DNA of 64,000 nucleotides, taken from NCBI GenBank assembly GCA_046566145.1, contig JBKHXF010000003.1:62001-126000 (forward strand). Direction: 5' to 3'. The notes under the pieces were generated by a model. The model did no database searches and was not told the origin of the DNA. It saw only the letters and a list, made by a program, of their open reading frames with translations. Of this stretch, positions 33,638 through 40,403 are shown piece by piece. The stretch comes from JBKHXF01 sp046566145. Lineage in GTDB: Bacteria; Actinomycetota; Nitriliruptoria; Nitriliruptorales; Nitriliruptoraceae. How positions within the stretch are numbered: the first letter of the stretch is position 1; each line of letters starts with the position of its first letter. The position numbers were made by a program, and so were the translations under genes.

Positions 33638-34537
33638 ATGGACCTCACGATCGCCGACGACTGGCCGGGCGCCTGGGACCTCGTCCCGTGGTCGCGCCCG
33701 GACGACTGGCGCGAGGTGGCCGGGCTCATCGCCTGGGACGTCGCGGCGGTCGCCGCCGGCTGGGTCCACATGGAGGCGACGCACCAGACGCCGGCGCGGC
33801 AGGCGTCGTTCCGCCTCCGGCTCGACGTGCTCGCCGAGACCGTCGACGACGACCTGCCCTACCTGCTCGGCGTCGGCCCGACGATGCCGGCCGACGACGT
33901 CCAGCCGTCCCTGCCGCTGCTCATCCCCGACGACCCGCCGCTGGAGCGCCTCACCGAGCGCCCCGACGACCTGTCCTGGCGGATGTACTTCTGGATGATG
34001 CTCGAGCAGAACCTCGACCGGACCGTGTCCCGCGCGGCCGTCGGGCTGCGCGCCCAGGCGCTCGAGGACCGCGGCGACGCCCGACCGGTCGAGCCCGACG
34101 ACCTGCTCGACGACGAGCGCTTCCTCGACCGACTCGCGGCGACCTTCGGGCCGCACGACGGCGCGCGCGCGGAGGCGCAGCGGTGGTGGTCGGTCCGCAC
34201 CGACGAGGACCGGGCGCTCGCCCACCGCCTCGGTGAGCAGGTCGCCCTGCAGGTCGAGTGCATCCTGCGCGACCAGCTCCCCACGGTCCTGCCGCTGCTC
34301 GAGGAGTCGCTCGCCGTCAGCGTCGAGGACGCCGCGCTCGGTGGCGCGATCCACGTCGAGTGCGACGACGCCGGCACCCCCGCGGCGCTGCGCCTCGTCA
34401 GCCACGACGGCCGGCCGCGCGCCCCGGTCTGGTGCGCGGGGACCGCCGGCGCGGACCTGCGCGAGCTCATCGAGACCGCCGGACTGGCCGACCTGCACCG
34501 GGGGGCTGCGACGCGCACCCCGCTCCCCTCCACGTGA
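33638..34537 (+). CDS. conserved hypothetical protein, unknown function
   Basis: 299 residues, soluble, acidic and Trp-rich at the N terminus (DDWPGAWDLVPWSRPDDW). I see no catalytic motif, signal or membrane segment; predicted structure is mostly helical, with a short C-terminal strand region (AALRLVSHDGRPRAPVWC). The ATG is almost leaderless. It overlaps the following acetyltransferase gene as GTGA, so the pair is probably expressed together. Confidence 0.6.
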   Translation: MDLTIADDWPGAWDLVPWSRPDDWREVAGLIAWDVAAVAAGWVHMEATHQTPARQASFRLRLDVLAETVDDDLPYLLGVGPTMPADDVQPSLPLLIPDDPPLERLTERPDDLSWRMYFWMMLEQNLDRTVSRAAVGLRAQALEDRGDARPVEPDDLLDDERFLDRLAATFGPHDGARAEAQRWWSVRTDEDRALAHRLGEQVALQVECILRDQLPTVLPLLEESLAVSVEDAALGGAIHVECDDAGTPAALRLVSHDGRPRAPVWCAGTAGADLRELIETAGLADLHRGAATRTPLPST

Positions 34538-35280
34538 GCACGGCCGACGACCCGACCGGACCGCCGGCGCCCGACGACCTGCTCACGGCGCACCTGCGCG
34601 CGTGGGTCGGCACGTGGCCGCCGGCGCCGGGGCGGGTGACCGTCGTCGCGCACGCCGCCCGGGACCTGCCGGGCTGGGACGGCGCGCCGCACCGGGTGGT
34701 CGGCGTGTCGGACCTGCAGGGGACGGTGCTGGCGGTGCCGCCGGCGCACGCCGAGGCGATCCGCACCCGGCTCGCCGACGCGCACGGCCCCGACGCCCTC
34801 GACGACCTCGACCTGGCCCGTGACCTCGGGGCGGTCGCGGGCGGGCCCGGCCACCTCGTGGGCACCGGGGTGTTCCGCACCACGACCGCCGACGAGGTCG
34901 CCCCGGCCGACGTGCTGCCCGACGCGGGCGTCTGGCTGCCCACCTCCGACCCGCGCGTGCCCGAGTGGCTGCGGCCCTTCGGGCACGAGGTGCTGGTCGC
35001 CCTCGACGACGACGGGGCCTACGGCGCCGGGGTGGGCGTGAAGCGCCACGACCCGTGGGGGCGCGAGCTCGCCGTGGTGACGGAGGAGCGGCTGCGGGGG
35101 CGCGGCATCGCCCGTCGGCTCGTGGCCCAGGCGGCCCGACGGGTGCTCGCCGACGGGCACGTCCCGACGTACCTGCACGCCCGCGACAACGCCGCCTCCG
35201 CGGCCGTCGCGGACGCCGTCGGGTTCGCCGACCGCGGGTGGCGGGTCCACGGGCTGTTCCGCGTCGCCGGCGGCGACTGA
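34534..35280 (+). CDS. GNAT-family N-acetyltransferase
   Basis: 248 residues. The acetyl-CoA motif A is clear near 190-215: VVTEERLRGRGIARRLVAQAA (R/Q-x-x-G-x-G/A form), followed by THARDNAAS-like YLHARDNAASAAVADAVGF. The N-terminal half is less conserved, as in two-domain GNAT proteins. Substrate unknown. GTG 34534 overlaps the upstream stop; the gene ends 5 bases before the convergent MFS gene. Confidence 0.8.
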   Translation: MSTADDPTGPPAPDDLLTAHLRAWVGTWPPAPGRVTVVAHAARDLPGWDGAPHRVVGVSDLQGTVLAVPPAHAEAIRTRLADAHGPDALDDLDLARDLGAVAGGPGHLVGTGVFRTTTADEVAPADVLPDAGVWLPTSDPRVPEWLRPFGHEVLVALDDDGAYGAGVGVKRHDPWGRELAVVTEERLRGRGIARRLVAQAARRVLADGHVPTYLHARDNAASAAVADAVGFADRGWRVHGLFRVAGGD

Positions 35281-35285
35281 TCCCC

Positions 35286-36539
35286 TCAGCCCGGCGGGGC
35301 CGCCGTCGCGGCCTCGATCTGCTCGTGCTCCATCCCGCGGGTCTCGGGGACCCGGAAGTACAGCAGCGCGAGCGGTGCGGCGGGGAGCCACATCAGCGCG
35401 CCGGCGGTGGTGAAGGCACCGAAGACGTCGGCGAGCGCCCCGAACGCGGCGAGCCCGAGGACGGCCCCGACGACCCCGGACGCGGCGGCCCACCCGTTCG
35501 CGGTCCCGCGCGAGGAGGCCGGGACGATCTCGTTGAGCAGGGCGCCGGCGGCCGGGCCCACCGTGCCGGACGCCCCGATGGCGAGCAGGTACCCGGCGGT
35601 GAACCGCCCGAGCGACCCCGAGTAGGCGAACGTGGTGAACAGCGCCATCAGCATCGTGCCGACGGCGGCGGTCACACGGCGCCCGATCCGGTCGGCCGCC
35701 CAGCGGCCGACGAGGAGCCCGAGCAGGCCCGACACCCCGGCGCCGACGACGAGCCCGGCCATCGAGCCGGGCGTCGCCCCGAGCACGTTCTCGCCGTAGA
35801 CGAACAGGTACGTGAAGCCGGGACCCGTGATCCAGGACGAGACCAGCGCCATGGACACCACCAGCAGCAACCGGGGGCGCAGGTGCGGGGGCACCCCGCC
35901 CAGCCGGGCCGTGGGCGGGGCCTCGAGCGCCTCCTTGGCGGGTGGCGGCTCCTCGATGCGCCGGGCGAGCAGGGGCACCAGCACGATGGGCGCCGCGGCC
36001 AGCAGCAGCACGGCCCGGAACCCGATGCCGTCCACCACGCCGCGCAGCACGCTGACGATGCCCGACCCGACGGCGTACGCCGCGCCGACGAACGCGATCG
36101 CCATGGCCCGGTCCTTCGAGCCGGACTCCTCCGCGGCGATCACCGCCGTCATCGCGTTCGTGGTCGACAGGGTCGGGCGGGCGAGCGCCACGAGGACGAC
36201 GAACGTCCAGTAGGTGGGCGCGCCGGCGGCGACGAGCGTCCCGAGGAGCCCGATCACGGTGGCGAGCACGATGGTGCGCCGCCGACCGACCCGGTCGGCG
36301 AGCGACGAGCCGAGCAGCGACCCGGCGCCGGCGAGGCGGATCAGCGCGAGCCCCAGCCCGACGGTGGTGCCCGAGAGGCCGACCTGCGTCGCCAGCTCCG
36401 AGCTCGACGCCTCCCCGAACGCCTCCGCGACGTCACCGAACACGGCGGTGACGCCGAACTGCGCCATGCCCGACAGCACCGCCAGCGTCGCCGCACCCAG
36501 GATCGTCGGGTGCAGCCAGCCGGGACGGGTGCGGGCCAG
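35286..36539 (-). CDS. major facilitator superfamily transporter, probable CTG start
   Basis: 417 residues with twelve predicted helices. Family motifs are ADRVGRRRT in the first cytoplasmic loop, ADRIGRR in the equivalent loop of the second half, and PETRGMEHEQIE at the C terminus as in metabolite/sugar-type porters. The substrate is unknown. The start is unusual: CTG 36539 has GAGGAG 6 bases upstream and puts the first helix at a normal distance. The only upstream in-frame alternative, GTG 36602, overlaps a TACCGT -10-like element (36606-36601), so it would not be in the mRNA. It is divergent from the NarL-type regulator. Confidence 0.8.
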   Translation of the reverse strand: MARTRPGWLHPTILGAATLAVLSGMAQFGVTAVFGDVAEAFGEASSSELATQVGLSGTTVGLGLALIRLAGAGSLLGSSLADRVGRRRTIVLATVIGLLGTLVAAGAPTYWTFVVLVALARPTLSTTNAMTAVIAAEESGSKDRAMAIAFVGAAYAVGSGIVSVLRGVVDGIGFRAVLLLAAAPIVLVPLLARRIEEPPPAKEALEAPPTARLGGVPPHLRPRLLLVVSMALVSSWITGPGFTYLFVYGENVLGATPGSMAGLVVGAGVSGLLGLLVGRWAADRIGRRVTAAVGTMLMALFTTFAYSGSLGRFTAGYLLAIGASGTVGPAAGALLNEIVPASSRGTANGWAAASGVVGAVLGLAAFGALADVFGAFTTAGALMWLPAAPLALLYFRVPETRGMEHEQIEAATAAPPG

Positions 36540-36600
36540 CGGGGGCTCCTCGGGGACGTGGGTGGGCCGGGCGACGGACCGGCGGCGGGAGGGCTCGCGC

Positions 36601-36606
36601 ACGGTA
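36601..36606 (-). promoter_or_regulatory. -10-like element TACCGT for the MFS gene
   Basis: TACCGT on the reverse strand 62 bases before CTG 36539. The adjacent bases make a nearly symmetric element (ACGGTAGCGG) whose forward half, TAGCGG, could serve the divergent response regulator gene. Confidence 0.4.
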
Positions 36607-36686
36607 GCGGTGCGACGTGGCAGGCTCGGGGCGGCGGCCGGCCGATCGGGGCGGCCGGACGGACCCGACGAGCGGGGAGCGAGGGC

Positions 36687-37349
36687 GTGGCGGAGCAGGC
36701 TCGAGCGGTCGCACCGCCCCTGCGCGTGGTCGTCGTGGACGACCACGAGGTCGTGCGCGAGGGGCTCGCCGGCGGGCTCTCCCAGCACCGGATCGAGGTC
36801 GTGGCGCAGGCCGCCGGCGTCGCCGACGCGGTCGCGGCCGTGCGGGCCCACCGCCCGGCGGTGCTGGTCCTCGACGTCCGGCTGCCCGACGGGGGCGGCC
36901 CTGCCGTGCTCGCGGCGCTCGGTGCCGACGCCCCACCGACGCTCGCGGTGTCGGCGTCCGACGAGCGCGACGACGTGCTGCGCACCGTCCGCGCCGGCGC
37001 GACCGGGTACCTGCTGAAGACGGCGCCGGTCGCCGAGATCGCGGCCGCGGTCCGCGCGACCGCCGACGGCGTGCCGGTGTTCTCCCCCGAGCTGGCCGGG
37101 CACGTCATGGACCTCGACGTCGCCGGTGCCGAGATCGCCGACCCGGAGTGGGAGGCGCTGACCGACCGCGAGCGCGACGTGCTGCGGCTCCTCGCGCGGG
37201 GGCACACCTACAACCGCATCGCCGAGGGGCTCGTGGTGAGCCCGAAGACGGTCGAGACCCACGTGCGCAACATCCTCCAGAAGCTGCAGCTCACCAACCG
37301 CCACGAGGCGGCCCGGTGGGCGATGGAACGCGGGTTCGAGGGCGGGTGA
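36687..37349 (+). CDS. NarL/LuxR-family response regulator
   Basis: 220 residues. The receiver domain has the acidic pair in VVVDDHEVVREG, the phosphoacceptor Asp in VLDVRLPDGGG near 56 and the Lys in LLKTAP near 110. The C-terminal LuxR HTH reads LTDRERDVLRLLARGHTYNRIAEGLVVSPKTVETHVRNILQKL in pieces near 155-200. No kinase gene is adjacent; a NarL-type histidine kinase without a regulator lies at 43929-45020 and is the natural partner candidate. GTG 36687 has GGGAG upstream. The two genes that follow carry an identical 18-bp element in their leaders and may be its targets. Confidence 0.88.
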   Translation: MAEQARAVAPPLRVVVVDDHEVVREGLAGGLSQHRIEVVAQAAGVADAVAAVRAHRPAVLVLDVRLPDGGGPAVLAALGADAPPTLAVSASDERDDVLRTVRAGATGYLLKTAPVAEIAAAVRATADGVPVFSPELAGHVMDLDVAGAEIADPEWEALTDRERDVLRLLARGHTYNRIAEGLVVSPKTVETHVRNILQKLQLTNRHEAARWAMERGFEGG

Positions 37350-37359
37350 CGGTGGGGGT

Positions 37360-37377
37360 TCAGGGGCATCCCTGAGG
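37360..37377 (+). promoter_or_regulatory. 18-bp regulatory element, copy 1: TCAGGGGCATCCCTGAGG
   Basis: Contains the inverted repeat TCAGGG-4-CCCTGA. It begins exactly 80 bases before GTG 37440. An identical 18-mer lies 80 bases before ATG 38634, and both are followed 49 bases from their first base by CACACGGTC. This fixed geometry indicates a shared operator/promoter, perhaps of the response regulator encoded just upstream. Confidence 0.65.
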
Positions 37378-37408
37378 TGACGGCCGCCGGCGCGGGCGAG
37401 GGTGGACG

Positions 37409-37417
37409 CACACGGTC
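37409..37417 (+). promoter_or_regulatory. second conserved leader element CACACGGTC, copy 1
   Basis: Identical to 38603-38611, at the same offset from the 18-bp element and from the start codon. The match extends to CCG after one mismatched base. Confidence 0.45.
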
Positions 37418-37439
37418 ACCGAGTCCGAGGAGGCCCGCC

Positions 37440-38537
37440 GTGACGACCACCACGCCGCAGACGCCCGTCGGGGGCACGTCCCCCACCGTCCCCCCACCGG
37501 ACGCGACCACGCGGCTCGGCACGCCACCACCCCCGCCACCCCCGCCGCCGGGGTCGATGCCCGTGGGCCCGCCGCCGGCGGGGGGCGTCCCGACCGCCGC
37601 GCGTCCGCCGCGTCGACCCTGGCGCGACCGCGTCCCGGAGCTCGTCGCCGCGATCGGCACGACCCTCGTCGCCATGGCGGTCGTCGGGTTCCTGTCGTCC
37701 ACCTGGGAGCAGCTCGGGCAGGTCGAGAAGGCCATGGTCCTCGGCGGGGCCGCCCTCGGGCTCACCGTCGCGGCCGGCTGGGCCGAGGTGTCCAGCCGTC
37801 GTCTGCTGTCGAACATCACCTCGATGCTCTACCTGTCGGCGACCCTGTGCGTCGCCGCGGCGGTCACGCTCGTCGGACGCGAGGTCCTGCCCGACGGCGG
37901 CCGGCTCGCGGTCGCCCTCGGTGGCGTCGCCGCAGCCGTCCACGCCGGCGTCGTGCTGCAGCGCGACCGCGGCTCGGTCCTGCGCCAGCTCGGCCTGCTC
38001 GCCGGCCTGCTGTACGCGGCCGGACCGTTCGGCACCGCGGTGTCGGACCGCTGGGAGCCCGGCGACGTGGAGCTGTTCTTCCACCCGCTGCGTGGCCTCG
38101 TCGACCCGGTGTTCACCTCCGACGCGTTCCTGCTCACGGGCCTGCTCCACGCGGTGATCGGTGGCGTGTGGCTGGTCCTCTCGCGCGAGCTCGACGGCCG
38201 AGCCGCGACGGCGGCCCGCGTCGGGGGCTCCGCGGTGCTGGCGTACGCCGCCCTCGAGCTCAACGTCCTGAACGCGCCCGTCGGGGCGCTGCTGGCCCTG
38301 CTGATCGTGCTCGGCTACCTGGTGTACGGGATGGTCACCGACGAGGGCGGCCTCGTGGTCGCCGGCGCCGTCGGCGCGCTCGTCGCCGGGGTCCGCGTCC
38401 TCGCGGCGCTGTTCTCCGGCGAGGTGGTCGTGACGATCGCGACGTTCGCAGCCGGCATCACGATGCTGGCCTGGGCGGTCCGCGCCGCCCGGGCCCGCCG
38501 CGACGACGACGAGGTCGGTGAGGGCCAGGACGGCTGA
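37440..38537 (+). CDS. polytopic membrane protein with Pro-rich cytoplasmic N terminus
   Basis: 365 residues. The first 65 are Pro/Thr/Gly-rich, with a run of nine prolines, and probably disordered. About ten hydrophobic helices follow (from VPELVAAIGTTLVAMAVVGF near 70 to ITMLAWAVRAARARR near 350), resembling DUF2157-type or SCO7613-like actinomycete membrane proteins; no active-site motif is visible. GTG 37440 has GAGGAGG 6 bases upstream. Its leader carries the 18-bp element also found before the next gene, so both are probably controlled together, perhaps by the response regulator upstream. Confidence 0.65.
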   Translation: MTTTTPQTPVGGTSPTVPPPDATTRLGTPPPPPPPPPGSMPVGPPPAGGVPTAARPPRRPWRDRVPELVAAIGTTLVAMAVVGFLSSTWEQLGQVEKAMVLGGAALGLTVAAGWAEVSSRRLLSNITSMLYLSATLCVAAAVTLVGREVLPDGGRLAVALGGVAAAVHAGVVLQRDRGSVLRQLGLLAGLLYAAGPFGTAVSDRWEPGDVELFFHPLRGLVDPVFTSDAFLLTGLLHAVIGGVWLVLSRELDGRAATAARVGGSAVLAYAALELNVLNAPVGALLALLIVLGYLVYGMVTDEGGLVVAGAVGALVAGVRVLAALFSGEVVVTIATFAAGITMLAWAVRAARARRDDDEVGEGQDG

Positions 38538-38553
38538 GGCGACCGCGCGGAGC

Positions 38554-38571
38554 TCAGGGGCATCCCTGAGG
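38554..38571 (+). promoter_or_regulatory. 18-bp regulatory element, copy 2: TCAGGGGCATCCCTGAGG
   Basis: Identical in all 18 positions to 37360-37377 and again exactly 80 bases before the start codon (ATG 38634). Confidence 0.65.
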
Positions 38572-38585
38572 CGCCGCACCGCCCC

Positions 38586-38617
38586 GACGGGGACCGTGTG
38601 ACCACACGGTCCCCGTC
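38586..38617 (+). terminator. 15-bp perfect hairpin in the gap before the MFS-acyltransferase gene
   Basis: GACGGGGACCGTGTG (38586-38600) pairs perfectly with 38603-38617 around two central bases. It may terminate the upstream transcript, or act as an attenuator or operator, because it lies inside the leader of the next gene and its right arm contains the conserved CACACGGTC. Confidence 0.5.
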
Positions 38618-38633
38618 CCTCGTGAGGCGCCAG

Positions 38634-40388
38634 ATGCCCGTCCTGCTCCGCCACCGCACCACCCGGTTCCTGCTCGGCACCGCGGCGATCGGCTCGCTCG
38701 CCGACTGGACGCTGTTCGCCACGCTCGTCGTCACCGTCGACGCGCTGACGGGCGGCTCGCCGTGGGCCACGGCCGGGGTGCTGCTGGCCCGCATCGTCCC
38801 CGGCGTCGCGTTCGCGCCGCTCGCGGCCCGCCGCGCCGACCGGGCTGACCTGACTCGGGTGCTGCGCCGTCACGAGCTCGGCCGCCTCGCCGGCGTCGCC
38901 GGCGTGTGCGCCGGGCTCGCGGCAGGCTCGGTGGCGGGGATCGTCGCGGCGGTCCTCGTGCTCGAGTACTGCGCCGCCATCCTCGCGGCGACCCGCGAGT
39001 CGGTCACGTCGCGGCACGTGCCGCCCACGACCTTCACCGCCGTCAACACGGTGACCGCCGTGCTGTCGTACGGGCTGCTGCCGATCGGCTCGCTGCTCGT
39101 CGCCCTGACCGGTCCCGCGACGGGGTGGGTCGTGGCGCTCTCCGGGTACACCGCGCTCGCGCTGGCCTACCGGACCCTGCGCCTCGAGCCCGCGGTGCGG
39201 GAGGTCACGTCGGCGGTGGCGGCGGCGCCTGTGGGGGTGACGGCGGGACCGGCCCCCGCCGGCGTCCCGGCGACCGGGCTGGTGCGCACCGTCGCCGCCG
39301 CGTCGCTCGCGCTCGTCCCGGCGGTGCTGCTGTTCGCGGTCGGCCCGGACCTCGCCGGCGCGTGGCTCGGCGACCGCACCGCGACCGGCGTGCTGCTCGC
39401 CCTGGCGCTCGTCGGTGGGGCCGCCGGGTTCGCCGCCACGAACCTGCTGCGGCTGCGCGTCGAGGCGGGGATGGCCGTCGCGCTCGGTGGGCTGCTGGCT
39501 GCCGGTGCGGGCGCCTGGCAGCCCGGCCTCGTCGCCCTCGGCTTCGGTGCCGGCGCGGCCTACCTGGGCCTGCAGACCCGCCTGCAGCACGTCGCCGTCG
39601 ACCCGTCGCGGTTCGCGGCCGCGTTCGCCGCGCTGAAGGTGTCCGCCGGCGTCGCGACGCTCGCCGCCCCGCTGGTGGTGACCACCGCCGGCGCCGGCCG
39701 CGTGCCCACCGCCGGCGCGGTCGCCGTCGCCGCCGCCCTCGTGGTGGCGACCGAGGTCCGCTGGCTGCTGCAGCGCCCGCTCAAGGCGGTCGCCATCACG
39801 CTGCTGCGGGTCGAGGTGGTCGGCGCCGAGCGTCGGGTCGACGGCCCGGCCGTGGTCGTGTCGAACCACCCGCACTGGGTCGACGGCCCGGTCGCGAAGG
39901 TCGCCGACGAGTCGCTGCGCCCGATCGCCCGCTGGCAGCGCAGCCGCGTGGTGCGCGCGGCGCTGTGGGTCGGCGATGCCGTGGTGACGACGGCCCGCAC
40001 CGACCGCGACCCGCGCCCGGCGTTCCAACAGGCCGCCGATCACCTCCGCGCCGGCGGACGCATCTGGCTCGCCCCCGAGGGCGGCTGCCACACCGACCCC
40101 GCCCTGCGCACCCCTCGCACCGGCGCGGTGCGGATGGCCGACGCGGCCGGCGTGCCGGTCCAGCCGCTGGCGATCCTCCACGAGCGGCACCCCGGACCGG
40201 CGTGGTCGGCGTGGCGGCCCTGGCGCCGTCTCCGCGTCTCCGTCGTGTGGGGCGAACCGGTCCGCACGACCGGTGACGTCGAGGTCGACGGCGCCCGGAT
40301 GATGCTGGCGCTCGCCGCCGCCGGCGGGTTCGAGGTCACGCCGCAGGTGCGAGCCACCGCCGCCGGCGCGGAGGTCACCGCGGCCTGA
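38634..40388 (+). CDS. MFS transporter fused to 1-acyl-glycerol-phosphate acyltransferase (LplT-Aas-like)
   Basis: 584 residues. Residues about 1-395 form an MFS-type domain with about twelve helices; residues about 400-584 are a PlsC-type acyltransferase with the catalytic HxxxxD in SNHPHWVDGP near 420 and the EGG motif (APEGGCH) near 485. This combination matches the lysophospholipid flippase/acyltransferase pair LplT-Aas, which imports lysophospholipids and re-acylates them. ATG 38634 with TGAGG 6 bases upstream is chosen; GTG 38598 and 38622 are in frame, but the first lies inside a hairpin. The leader shares the 18-bp element with the preceding gene. Confidence 0.82.
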   Translation: MPVLLRHRTTRFLLGTAAIGSLADWTLFATLVVTVDALTGGSPWATAGVLLARIVPGVAFAPLAARRADRADLTRVLRRHELGRLAGVAGVCAGLAAGSVAGIVAAVLVLEYCAAILAATRESVTSRHVPPTTFTAVNTVTAVLSYGLLPIGSLLVALTGPATGWVVALSGYTALALAYRTLRLEPAVREVTSAVAAAPVGVTAGPAPAGVPATGLVRTVAAASLALVPAVLLFAVGPDLAGAWLGDRTATGVLLALALVGGAAGFAATNLLRLRVEAGMAVALGGLLAAGAGAWQPGLVALGFGAGAAYLGLQTRLQHVAVDPSRFAAAFAALKVSAGVATLAAPLVVTTAGAGRVPTAGAVAVAAALVVATEVRWLLQRPLKAVAITLLRVEVVGAERRVDGPAVVVSNHPHWVDGPVAKVADESLRPIARWQRSRVVRAALWVGDAVVTTARTDRDPRPAFQQAADHLRAGGRIWLAPEGGCHTDPALRTPRTGAVRMADAAGVPVQPLAILHERHPGPAWSAWRPWRRLRVSVVWGEPVRTTGDVEVDGARMMLALAAAGGFEVTPQVRATAAGAEVTAA

Positions 40389-40403
40389 CCGGGTCGCTCG
40401 GCC

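Noticed and set aside
37416..40190. A 924-codon reverse frame over the two membrane genes with the 18-bp element
   Set aside because: It is Arg/His/Gly/Asp-rich noise opposite clear multi-helix proteins with ribosome sites.
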